Shown here piece after piece: positions 56,863 through 64,000 of a stretch of 64,000 nt of DNA. The stretch is taken from assembly GCF_014042345.1 (NCBI RefSeq), contig NZ_JACEZT010000002.1, positions 367,346 through 431,345 of the forward strand, read 5' to 3'. The notes beneath the pieces are model-generated. The model saw only the letters and a list, made by a program, of their open reading frames with translations. It searched no databases and was not told the origin of the DNA. Made by a program: the position numbers and the translations under genes. This DNA is from Rugamonas brunnea (GTDB lineage Bacteria > Pseudomonadota > Gammaproteobacteria > Burkholderiales > Burkholderiaceae_D). How positions within the stretch are numbered: the first letter of the stretch is position 1; each line of letters starts with the position of its first letter.

Positions 56863-58023
56863 ATGCGTGACGCGCTGGCATCCCCCGGCCTGTGGGCGCT
56901 GGCCTGGCGCCGCTTGCGCGCCGATCGTCTGGCCATGGCGGCGCTGGCCGTGGTGGCGGCGTTCCTGCTGACGCTGTTGCTGTCGGCCAGCGGCCTGATC
57001 GTGGCGGACTGGGAGGACGAGGTGGCCGTCAACTACGCGCCGCCCACCTTCATGCTCGATCGTACCGGCCAGCCCCAGTCCACCGCCGCGCCGCCGGTGC
57101 CGGATGCGACCGGTTTGACAGCGTCGGCAGACGCCCCGGGCGCACGGGCTGCTGCTGCGCCGCCCGACAATCCCTTCGATCCGCTGGCCGCCGACCTGGC
57201 CGAACTGCGCGCCCAACTGAAGGAGCCGGCTGCCGATGCGCCCGATATGTATGGCCTGACCGATCCGCTCGCTGCCGATCTGGCGCAGTTGCGCACCACC
57301 TTGCCAGCCAAGGCCCACGGCCACGGTGCGCGCCTGCCCAGCCTGCCATTTGGCGCCGACAAGTGGGGTCACGACGTGATCAAGAAAACCATCAAGGGCG
57401 GTGAAACCTCGATCGTCGTGGGGCTGGTGGCGGCCTTGCTGGCGGTGACGCTGGGCACGCTGTTTGGTGCCGTGTCCGGTTACTTTGGCGGGCTGGTCGA
57501 TGATCTGTTCAACTGGTTCTACAGCATCTTCACCTCCATCCCGTCCATCCTGATGATCCTGGCCGTGGCCGCCGTGCTGCAGCAGAAGGGCGTGCTGACC
57601 ATCGTGCTGATCCTGGGACTGACCGGCTGGACCGGCCCGTACCGCCTGATCCGGGCCGAGTACATCAAGCACAAGGGGCGCGAATACGTGCTGGCGGCCG
57701 ACGCCATCGGCGCCTCGCATGGCCGCAAGATGTTCGGCCACATCTTCCCCAACGTGAGCCACGTGGCGCTGGTGCAGTTGTCCATCCTGGTGGTGGGCTT
57801 TATCAAGGCCGAGGTGATCCTGAGCTTCCTTGGCTTTGGCGTGCCGGTCGGTGTGGTGTCGTGGGGCAGCATGCTGAACGAGGCGCAGAACGAGCTGATC
57901 CTGGGCAAATGGTGGCAGCTGACGGCCGCCGCCTCCGCCATGGCCTTGCTGGTGACGGCGTTCTCGCTGCTGACGGACGCGCTGCGCGACGCGCTCGACC
58001 CCAAGGTAAGGAGCTTCGCATGA
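56863..58023 (+). CDS. Peptide ABC transporter permease, DppC/OppC type, with large periplasmic insert
   Basis: A 386-residue permease, longer than usual for DppC/OppC (about 300). After the first membrane helix (about residues 23-46) there is a periplasmic insert of roughly 110 residues, Ala/Pro-rich, with an internal duplication DPLAADLAELRAQL / DPLAADLAQLRTTL. The conserved part begins near PFGADKWGHDVIKKTIKGGETSIVVGLVAALL and carries the EAA loop EYVLAADAIGASHGRKMFGHIFPNV. The stop overlaps the ATPase ATG by four bases (ATGA). Confidence 0.92.
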   Translation: MRDALASPGLWALAWRRLRADRLAMAALAVVAAFLLTLLLSASGLIVADWEDEVAVNYAPPTFMLDRTGQPQSTAAPPVPDATGLTASADAPGARAAAAPPDNPFDPLAADLAELRAQLKEPAADAPDMYGLTDPLAADLAQLRTTLPAKAHGHGARLPSLPFGADKWGHDVIKKTIKGGETSIVVGLVAALLAVTLGTLFGAVSGYFGGLVDDLFNWFYSIFTSIPSILMILAVAAVLQQKGVLTIVLILGLTGWTGPYRLIRAEYIKHKGREYVLAADAIGASHGRKMFGHIFPNVSHVALVQLSILVVGFIKAEVILSFLGFGVPVGVVSWGSMLNEAQNELILGKWWQLTAAASAMALLVTAFSLLTDALRDALDPKVRSFA

Positions 58024-59732
58024 GTGGCGAACCGTTGCTGCAAGTGCGCGACCTGCGCGTGCGTTTCCGCGTGGACCGGCAACGCAGCGTGGAAGCCGTC
58101 AAAGGCGTCTCGTTCGACGTGCCGCGCGATGCGACCGTGGCGCTGGTGGGCGAATCGGGCAGCGGCAAATCCGTCAGCGCGCTGGCCGTGATGGGCTTGC
58201 TGCCGCCGGACAGTGCCGCCATCGCGCCGGCATCCGGCATCCGTTTTGACGGGCGCGAGCTGCTGGCGCTTGATGCGCGCGCACGGCGCGCCTTGTGCGG
58301 CAAGGACGTGGCGATGATCTTCCAGGAGCCCATGTCCTCGCTCAATCCCGTGTTCACGGTCGGCTTCCAGATCGGCGAAGTGCTGCGCCGGCACATGGGC
58401 ATGAACCGACGGCAAGCCCGCGCCCGCGCGCTGGCGCTGCTGGACGAAGTGGGCATCCCGGACCCGGCGCACAAGATCGACGCCTATCCCGGCCAGTTGT
58501 CGGGCGGCCAGCAGCAGCGCGTGATGATCGCCATGGCCATCGCGTGCGAGCCCAAGCTCCTGATCGCCGATGAGCCGACCACGGCGCTGGACGTGACGAT
58601 CCAGAAGCAGATCATGGCCTTGCTGGCCAGCCTGCGCCGCAAGCACAAGATGTCGATGCTGTTCATCACGCACGACCTGGCGCTGGTCGGTGAAATCGCC
58701 GACCACGTGATCGTCATGCGCCATGGCGAAGTGCGCGAGGCTGGCCCGCTGCGGCAGGTGTTCGACCAGCCGCAGGATGCCTACACGCGTGCCTTGCTGC
58801 ATTGCCGGCCGCCGCTGGCGACGCGGCCGTGGCGGCTGCCGGTGATCGCCGACTATCTGGAGGGCAGGACGGGCGCAGGCCAGCCCGCGCCCGCGCGCGA
58901 ACGCGTGCGCGGCGTGGTGCCCGGCGATGACACGGTACTGACCGTGAACAACCTGGGCAAGAGCTTCGACGTGCGCGAAGGCTGGTTCGGCCACCGCGCG
59001 TTCCATGCCGTGCGCGACGTCTCGTTCACCCTGGCGCGTGGCAAGACGCTGGGCGTGGTGGGCGAATCGGGTTCCGGCAAGACCACGGTGGGGCTGACCT
59101 TGTTGCGCCTGCATCAGGCCACGGCCGGCAGCGCCATCTTCGAAGGCCGCGACCTGCTGGCCATGAGTGCGCGCGAGTTCCTACCTTACAAGCGGCGCAT
59201 GCAGATCATCTTCCAGAATCCCTACGCCTCGCTCAATCCGCGCTACACGGTGGGGCAAATCCTGCTGGAGCCGATGCGCATCCACGCCATCGGCGCGGAC
59301 GACCGCGCGCGGACCGCCATCGCCTGCCAGTTGCTGGAGCGGGTGGGTTTGCCGGTGCAGGCCATGCACCGCTACCCGCACGAGTTTTCCGGTGGCCAGC
59401 GGCAGCGCATCGCCATCGCGCGCTGCCTGACGATGAAGCCGGAGATCCTCGTGTGCGACGAATCGGTGTCGGCGCTCGATGTGTCGGTGCAGGCGCAGGT
59501 GCTCAACCTGCTGCAGGACTTGCAGGATGAGTACGGACTATCCTACTTGTTCATTTCGCACGACTTGTCGGTAGTGAAATACATGGCCGACCAGGTGATG
59601 GTGATGCAGCAGGGCAGGGTGGTGGAGCTGGCCAATTCGGATGAGCTGTACCGCAATCCCACGCATCCCTACACGCGCAGTCTGCTGGCGGCCATACCGG
59701 GGTCAGGTCATGCAACCACGCAAGATGCATGA
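58020..59732 (+). CDS. Peptide ABC transporter ATPase with two fused nucleotide-binding domains
   Basis: A 570-residue protein combining DppD- and DppF-like ATPase domains in one chain, like YejF or GsiA. Domain 1 (about 1-260): Walker A GESGSGKS, signature LSGGQQQR, Walker [13 protein letters not shown]. Domain 2 (about 305-560): Walker [10 protein letters not shown], signature FSGGQRQR, Walker [13 protein letters not shown]. The ATG at 58020 overlaps the upstream stop, indicating coupled translation. Odd point: the last codons ([11 protein letters not shown]) are contributed by a REP-like palindrome whose arm begins at 59697, so the native C-terminus may have been altered by insertion. Confidence 0.94.
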   Translation: MSGEPLLQVRDLRVRFRVDRQRSVEAVKGVSFDVPRDATVALVGESGSGKSVSALAVMGLLPPDSAAIAPASGIRFDGRELLALDARARRALCGKDVAMIFQEPMSSLNPVFTVGFQIGEVLRRHMGMNRRQARARALALLDEVGIPDPAHKIDAYPGQLSGGQQQRVMIAMAIACEPKLLIADEPTTALDVTIQKQIMALLASLRRKHKMSMLFITHDLALVGEIADHVIVMRHGEVREAGPLRQVFDQPQDAYTRALLHCRPPLATRPWRLPVIADYLEGRTGAGQPAPARERVRGVVPGDDTVLTVNNLGKSFDVREGWFGHRAFHAVRDVSFTLARGKTLGVVGESGSGKTTVGLTLLRLHQATAGSAIFEGRDLLAMSAREFLPYKRRMQIIFQNPYASLNPRYTVGQILLEPMRIHAIGADDRARTAIACQLLERVGLPVQAMHRYPHEFSGGQRQRIAIARCLTMKPEILVCDESVSALDVSVQAQVLNLLQDLQDEYGLSYLFISHDLSVVKYMADQVMVMQQGRVVELANSDELYRNPTHPYTRSLLAAIPGSGHATTQDA

Positions 59733-59751
59733 TTGCATGACCTGACCCCGG
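59697..59751. repeat. REP-like palindromic element overlapping an ATPase gene end
   Basis: A perfect 19-base arm CCGGGGTCAGGTCATGCAA (59697-59715) pairs with TTGCATGACCTGACCCCGG (59733-59751) around a 17-base loop. The GGGGTCAGGTC core is typical of REP-type dispersed palindromes, some of which are moved by RAYT transposases. The ATPase stop TGA (59730-59732) lies in the loop. Confidence 0.75.
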
Positions 59752-59781
59752 TGGTTTTCCGAATTGCGCTAAGATAGCGGG

Positions 59782-60744
59782 ATGGCCAATCTCATCCCAT
59801 TGCTGCAACAATACGGCGTCCTCATCGTGTTCGCCGTCGTGCTGGTCGAGCAGATCGGATTGCCCATACCCGCCTATCCGGTGTTGATCGTGGCCGGCGC
59901 GTTGGCCAAGGATGGCGACCTGGCATGGCCGGGCGTGCTGGCCGTGAGCCTGATCGCCTGCGTGATCAGCGACCAGTTCTGGTTCCATGCCGGCCGCTAT
60001 TTCGGCAAGCGCATCCTCAAGCTGCTGTGCCGCATCTCGCTGTCGCCCGATTATTGCGTGAGCCAGACCGAGGACAACTTCAAGCGCTGGGGGCCGAAGG
60101 CGCTGATGGTGTCCAAATTCATCCCCGGCTTCAATACCATCGCCTCGCCGCTGGCCGGCGCCATGGGCACGGCCAAGGCCACGTTCCTGGGCTTTAGCAT
60201 GGCCGGCGGCTTGCTGTGGAGCGGCACCGGCATCGCCATCGGCGCTTATTTCCACGCCAGCGTGGCGCAAGTCCTGGGCATCCTCAGCACCATGGGCACG
60301 ACGGCCTTGCTCGTGCTGGGGGTGCTGCTGGGCCTGTTCGTCATGTTCAAATACGTGGAGCGCAAGCGCTTCCATCAAGCAACGCAGATGGACCGCATCA
60401 CCATCGACGAGCTGAAAAGCCTGCTGGACGAGGGGCACGAGCCGGTGCTGGTGGACGCCCGTAGCGCGACCGCCCAATCGCTGGAACCGGCCGTGCCGGG
60501 CGCGCTGCTGTTCAAGGGCGGCGCAGGGCTGCCCGATCTGGCGGCGCTGGACAAGGACAGCCACATCATCGTCTATTGCAGCTGCCCCAATGATGTTACG
60601 GCGGCCCAGGTGGCCAAGGAATTGCTGGCCCACGGCTTCCACCGCGCCCGCCCGCTGCATGGCGGTCTGGATGCCTGGAACGCCGCGTTCGCGCCGGCGC
60701 CAGCGGCGGCCCCTGAGGAAGTTACCGAGGGCGTGAGTCAATAA
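59782..60744 (+). CDS. DedA/VTT membrane protein fused to a rhodanese domain
   Basis: A 320-residue fusion. The N-terminal DedA (VTT) part has four to five membrane helices, with IPAYPVLIVAGALAKDG, DQFWFHAGRYFGKRIL and the family motif KFIPGFNTIASPLAGAM near residues 112-128. DedA proteins relate to envelope homeostasis and lipid or proton-coupled functions. The cytoplasmic C-terminus (about 207-305) is rhodanese-like: LVDARSATAQSLEPAVPGAL and the active-site loop YCSCPNDVTAAQVA, with Cys in the CxxC-like SCPN position. This fusion is known in betaproteobacteria. Its end overlaps the convergent gene below by 23 bp. Confidence 0.9.
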   Translation: MANLIPLLQQYGVLIVFAVVLVEQIGLPIPAYPVLIVAGALAKDGDLAWPGVLAVSLIACVISDQFWFHAGRYFGKRILKLLCRISLSPDYCVSQTEDNFKRWGPKALMVSKFIPGFNTIASPLAGAMGTAKATFLGFSMAGGLLWSGTGIAIGAYFHASVAQVLGILSTMGTTALLVLGVLLGLFVMFKYVERKRFHQATQMDRITIDELKSLLDEGHEPVLVDARSATAQSLEPAVPGALLFKGGAGLPDLAALDKDSHIIVYCSCPNDVTAAQVAKELLAHGFHRARPLHGGLDAWNAAFAPAPAAAPEEVTEGVSQ

Positions 60745-61189
60745 GCGTCAGGCGATCCTGTTTGAGCACGTAGTAGTGCGTTCCGTCGCCTTTCTCGTTA
60801 CGCATGCCGTTAATGACGATCAGGGCGCTGTCGGGGCGAAAGTCCACGGGGCGCGCGCTGGCATCGCTGCCGCAGCACACGGTGAATGGCAGCCAAAGCA
60901 CCTTTCCATTTTGCGCGTTGATGATGGCGCCCATCACGCACGATGCACCGCATCCGAACGTGACCATCCGATAATGCCCGGCGAAGTTCGGTTCCCCTTG
61001 GGCGCCGCGCCGTAGCTGAGTTTGAAATTCCTTGTCCTGCCGCGTTGCCAGCAACGGCCTTGCCATGGGGCCGGCATAGTGCTGCGCCACATAATACCGG
61101 GCAAACTCGGGCGGTCCGTTTACGGCGGCCTCGTTCAACGTTGGCGCGAATGCTGCCGCTAGAACAAGCAGTTTTAGTTGGATTTTCAT
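60722..61189 (-). CDS. Small secreted hypothetical protein
   Basis: A 155-residue protein of unknown function with a probable signal peptide (MKIQLKLLVLAAAFAPTLNEA, cut near 21). The mature part has five cysteines, including FGCGASCVMGAI and FTVCCGSD, and a C-terminal YYVLKQDRLTLIDSRP. The arrangement of NFAGHYRMVTFGCGASC resembles small secreted proteins seen in many betaproteobacteria without assigned role. The start at 61189 follows GGAAAACAA; a longer in-frame start at 61240 would remove the signal peptide from the N-terminus. Overlaps the DedA-rhodanese gene tail-to-tail. Confidence 0.75.
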   Translation of the reverse strand: MKIQLKLLVLAAAFAPTLNEAAVNGPPEFARYYVAQHYAGPMARPLLATRQDKEFQTQLRRGAQGEPNFAGHYRMVTFGCGASCVMGAIINAQNGKVLWLPFTVCCGSDASARPVDFRPDSALIVINGMRNEKGDGTHYYVLKQDRLTLIDSRPR

Positions 61190-61295
61190 TTGTTTTCCAG
61201 CGTAGCCGCGCCGTCCAAATCCAGATTTGACTGGCCGCAAACGGACGTGCCGAGGATGTTTAGAGCAGTTTTCAGTTGCTCCTATGCACGAAAAC

Positions 61296-61310
61296 GGTAG
61301 TCATACTACG
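61296..61310 (+). promoter_or_regulatory. HexR-like operator 1 upstream of glk
   Basis: GGTAGTCATACTACG has a perfect GTAGT-N3-ACTAC palindrome, the core of a TGTAGT-N3-ACTACA type operator, 128 bp before the glucokinase ATG. Confidence 0.5.
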
Positions 61311-61358
61311 ACGCCATTATTTCGTAATGTAATTTTTTGTAGGAAATTTCGCTGAGCG

Positions 61359-61373
61359 TGTACTAAAACTACA
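61359..61373 (+). promoter_or_regulatory. HexR-like operator 2 upstream of glk
   Basis: TGTACTAAAACTACA matches TGTAGT-N3-ACTACA with one mismatch, 65 bp before the glucokinase ATG. Its centre is 63 bp from that of operator 1 (six helical turns). Confidence 0.55.
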
Positions 61374-61437
61374 AACAATGCTTGCGGATCGGCTTAGAAA
61401 TCCATTAAGCTTAGGGCTCAACTTCTTTTAGTTCATC

Positions 61438-62463
61438 ATGACAGCCCAGTCCTTGCACGCACCACAGTCTTCCTCCATCGCTTTTCCTGGCGGCGCACGC
61501 CTGCTGGCGGATGTGGGGGGAACCAATGCCCGTTTCGCTCTGGAACTGGCACCGGGCAAGATTGAGCTGATCAACGTGCTACCGTGCGCCGATTACCCGA
61601 CCCTGGCCGCCGCTTTGCAGGCTTACCTGGCCTTGCCGGCCGTGGTGCAGGCCAACGTGGGGCCGGTGCGGCAGGGCGCCATCGCCATCGCCAACCCTGT
61701 CACGGGCGACCTGGTGCGCATGACCAACCATCACTGGGAATTCTCGATCGAAGCGCTGCGCGTCGCGTGCGGCTTCGAGACGCTGGTGGTGGTCAACGAT
61801 TTCACGGCGCTGGCCCGTTCGCTGCCGCTGTTGTCCGACCTGCAGAAACACCAGGTCGGCGGCGGCGAGGCGCAGGCCGGCGCGCCGCTGGGGCTGATCG
61901 GCGCCGGCACGGGCCTCGGTGTGTCCGGCCTGATCCCGTCCGGCGACAGCTGGACGGCGCTGCTCAGCGAGGGCGGCCACGTCAGCTTCTCGCCGTTCAA
62001 TGAAACGGAAGTGGCCATCCTGCGCTTCGCCTGGCGCGAATTCGAGCACGTGTCGGCCGAACGGCTGATGTCGGGTGTGGGGATCGAACTGATCTACCGC
62101 GCGCTGGCCGACCACACGGGCGTGCTGGCCGAAGACATCGGTGCGCCGGAAATCACGCGCCGCGGCCTGTCCGGCGAGTCGCCCCTGTGCGACCAGGTCA
62201 TCGAAGCGTTCTGCTGCATGCTGGGCACCGTCGCCAGCAACGTGGCCATCACGCTCGGCGCCCAGGGCGGCATCTACATCGGCGGCGGCATCGTGCCCCG
62301 CCTGGGAGCGCGCTTCGACCGCTCCGGCTTCCGCGCCCGCTTCGAACAGAAGGGCCGCTTCGCCGCTTACCTGGCCAAGGTGCCCACCTTTGTCATCACG
62401 GCGGAATACCCGGCCTTCGTTGGCGTCTCCGCAATCTTGTCCGAAAGACTTGCTCAAGCGTAA
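61438..62463 (+). CDS. glk: Glucokinase
   Basis: A 341-residue cytoplasmic ATP-dependent glucokinase of the bacterial ROK-unrelated Glk family, phosphorylating glucose to glucose 6-phosphate. The phosphate-1 motif [13 protein letters not shown] is at residues 22-34; [14 protein letters not shown] holds the catalytic Asp near 118-131; [15 protein letters not shown] is the adenosine/phosphate-2 region; and [14 protein letters not shown] is the late glycine-rich motif. Length matches the longer betaproteobacterial form (about 335). Two HexR-like palindromes lie upstream, suggesting sugar-phosphate control. The ribosome site is weak. Confidence 0.95.
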   Translation: MTAQSLHAPQSSSIAFPGGARLLADVGGTNARFALELAPGKIELINVLPCADYPTLAAALQAYLALPAVVQANVGPVRQGAIAIANPVTGDLVRMTNHHWEFSIEALRVACGFETLVVVNDFTALARSLPLLSDLQKHQVGGGEAQAGAPLGLIGAGTGLGVSGLIPSGDSWTALLSEGGHVSFSPFNETEVAILRFAWREFEHVSAERLMSGVGIELIYRALADHTGVLAEDIGAPEITRRGLSGESPLCDQVIEAFCCMLGTVASNVAITLGAQGGIYIGGGIVPRLGARFDRSGFRARFEQKGRFAAYLAKVPTFVITAEYPAFVGVSAILSERLAQA

Positions 62464-62813
62464 GCCCTGTTACATTTCGCGGTTGCGAAATGCGCTTTTC
62501 AGTCTTTTATCAGGTACAATTCGCTGTGTTGGATGAAACGGCATGGATCGTTCCAGGTAGTGCGCACCGCTTTTCGCCCGAAAACGGCGCGCCAGGACTG
62601 CGTTTCACTTGAAATCATCGGTAGCTGCCACGTCATCGCGGCGGCCCCGTAAGTGGTCTGTCTCTCCCTCCCGCTCAGCGCGCATCGGCACGAGCGTCGG
62701 AAAAACCAGCTTCAGCGAGTACTCCAGCCAGGCGGCATCCCGTATGCCTGCCATACGCCTCACTGATTGTTATTGATTTCTTTCTTGCATGTGAATGCAA
62801 CCATAAGATCGCT
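62464..62813. other. Intergenic region glk-scpB
   Basis: About 350 bp. TACAAT near 62514 could be a -10 element for scpB, without a convincing -35. I see no gene, terminator or repeat that I can support here. Confidence 0.4.
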
Positions 62814-63617
62814 ATGAATACTGGTGAGGCGAAAAAAGTCCTCGAAACCGCGCTGCTGTGCGCGCATGAGCCTTTGTCCATTCACAGTCTGAAAAAGCTG
62901 TACGTCGAAGTGGATGACCAGGGCCGGCCACGTGGACCGGGCGTGGGCGCCGACACGATCAAGGTCTTGCTGGAAGAATTGCGGCTGGACTGGGCCGGCA
63001 AGGGTATCGAAGTGGTCAGCCTGTCGAGCGGCTGGCGCTTCCAGAGCCGGCCAGAAATGAAGTTGTACCTGGACCGCCTGAATCCGGAAAAGCCGCCCAA
63101 ATACTCGCGCGCGACACTGGAAACGCTGGCCATCATCGCCTACCGTCAGCCGGTGACGCGCGGCGACATCGAGGAAATCCGCGGTGTGGCCGTCAACTCG
63201 CAGACGATCAAGATGCTGGAAGACCGCGGCTGGGTCGATGTGATCGGCTACCGCGATGTGGTGGGCCGCCCGGCCTTGCTGGGCACCACCAGGCAGTTTT
63301 TGGATGATTTGGGCTTGAATTCGCTGTCCCAGCTGCCGCCGCTGCAGCAAATCAGCGAAATGCAGGGCGGCGGTCCCGATATGGAAGCGCTGGAAGCGGC
63401 CCTGCAGGAAAATTTTGCGGCACATAATGCCGCGCAACAAGCAGTTGGTACGGATGGTGAGGCGGAAGTGGCTGTGGATGTCACGGCCAGCCCGGATGCC
63501 GGCCACGACGCGGGGGTGGCCGATGATTCGGCGGCCCCGGCCATTACCCACGGCCCTGCGCCAGATTTAACGGTTGACGCTGAGCACAACCAAGAAATGA
63601 ATAATGAACAATCCTAA
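62814..63617 (+). CDS. scpB: Segregation and condensation protein B
   Basis: A 267-residue subunit of the SMC-ScpAB condensin complex that organises the chromosome. Two winged-helix domains are visible: the first from [30 protein letters not shown] to [19 protein letters not shown], the second with [50 protein letters not shown] and [18 protein letters not shown]. The C-terminal extension (from about residue 180) is acidic and disordered. scpA is not in the window. The next gene starts 14 bp before this stop. Confidence 0.95.
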   Translation: MNTGEAKKVLETALLCAHEPLSIHSLKKLYVEVDDQGRPRGPGVGADTIKVLLEELRLDWAGKGIEVVSLSSGWRFQSRPEMKLYLDRLNPEKPPKYSRATLETLAIIAYRQPVTRGDIEEIRGVAVNSQTIKMLEDRGWVDVIGYRDVVGRPALLGTTRQFLDDLGLNSLSQLPPLQQISEMQGGGPDMEALEAALQENFAAHNAAQQAVGTDGEAEVAVDVTASPDAGHDAGVADDSAAPAITHGPAPDLTVDAEHNQEMNNEQS

Positions 63618-64000
63618 TTCTCCAGAGTCAGTCAGCGGCGCAGTCGCCGCCGAAGTGGTCGCCAAGCCTAAACGCCGCACCAAAGCCCAGATCGAAGCCG
63701 ACGCAGCGGCCGCTGCCGCCGCCGGCGAGCCGGTCGCGGCCAAGCCCAAACGCAAGCCCAAGGCGGTAGCCGAAGCTGCACCGGCCGCGCCGGCCGATGC
63801 GCCAGCGGCCGCGCCGGCTGAAGCGCCAGTCAAGAAACCGCGCGCCAAGCCGGCCGCCAAGGCAGCCAAGCCTGCAGCCGGTGCGCCAGAGGCAGCGCCC
63901 GCTGCTGCCCCGGCCGCCGCCGCTGCCCCTACCGCTGCGCCGGCGCCGGTTGCTGCCGTTGCCGCCGCCGCCGATACCGCGCCGGTCGCGACCGCGCCAG
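63604..64000 (+). CDS. Low-complexity N-terminus, probable RluB-type pseudouridine synthase (partial)
   Basis: An open frame running off the right edge. The 132 visible codons start [18 protein letters not shown] and continue as an Ala/Pro/Lys-rich disordered stretch ([35 protein letters not shown]). No catalytic domain is in view. In betaproteobacteria scpB is commonly followed by rluB (23S rRNA pseudouridine 2605 synthase), whose orthologues there carry long Ala/Pro/Lys tails, so the identity is inferred from context. It overlaps the scpB stop by 14 bp, suggesting coupled translation. Confidence 0.6.
   Translation, partial: MNNPNSPESVSGAVAAEVVAKPKRRTKAQIEADAAAAAAAGEPVAAKPKRKPKAVAEAAPAAPADAPAAAPAEAPVKKPRAKPAAKAAKPAAGAPEAAPAAAPAAAAAPTAAPAPVAAVAAAADTAPVATAP

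Overview
The window looks like a chromosomal segment of a high-GC betaproteobacterium of the Oxalobacteraceae type (Janthinobacterium, Duganella or Massilia relatives). This is inferred from the protein families and gene order: glnA-ntrB-ntrC, gltx-free glnE next to yhdP-nit-tldD, glk upstream of scpB and a probable rluB, and a dense set of TonB-dependent receptors. I see no rRNA, tRNA, CRISPR array, prophage or intact insertion sequence. Apart from the receptor islands and their AT-richer upstream regions, the content is mostly ordinary core genome.

Layout. 1-9.0 kb: a ferredoxin/ferredoxin-NADP reductase pair, a small emfourin-like protein, an ion-transporter family membrane protein, and a lipid-storage flavoured group (PHA-system protein, acyl-CoA-binding protein, wax ester synthase/DGAT). 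HU, an orphan anti-sigma factor, an FKBP isomerase, an EI24 membrane protein and a molybdopterin-binding-domain protein follow. 9.4-14.7 kb: a large divergent bifunctional penicillin-binding protein, an orphan membrane-anchored TAXI protein and a rhodanese. 14.7-19.8 kb: the nitrogen regulation block glnA-DUF4124-ntrB-ntrC, preceded by two NtrC-like sites and a sigma-54 promoter. 19.8-22.5 kb: corA and a COG2509 flavoprotein. 22.8-29.5 kb: two TonB-dependent receptors flanking rsmE. 29.9-33.0 kb: tkt and gapA. 33.0-42.5 kb: glnE facing yhdP, then nit and tldD. 42.5-43.9 kb: aroG behind a Phe/Tyr-rich leader peptide and terminator, which looks like a transcription attenuator. 44.0-53.6 kb: three more TonB-dependent receptors. 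54.1-59.7 kb: a four-gene peptide ABC transporter operon with two NtrC-like sites upstream. 59.8-64.0 kb: a DedA-rhodanese fusion, a small secreted protein, glucokinase with two HexR-like operators, scpB, and the start of a probable rluB.

How the parts connect. GlnA, its transcriptional controllers NtrB/NtrC and its adenylylating enzyme GlnE are all in this window, and the same operator class seems to sit in front of the peptide importer, so peptide uptake may belong to the nitrogen-limitation response. Five outer-membrane receptors, four sharing a nearly identical signal-peptide motif, suggest an expanded family of scavenging receptors; none has a recognisable Fur box or a linked TonB/ExbBD. 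Central carbon genes (tkt, gapA, glk) and aroG draw on or feed the pentose phosphate/aromatic routes. The most informative non-coding signals are the aroG attenuator, the NtrC/sigma-54 architecture at glnA, the HexR-like pair at glk, mutually exclusive hairpins between fdxA and the reductase gene, and a REP-like palindrome that forms the 3' end of an ABC ATPase gene.
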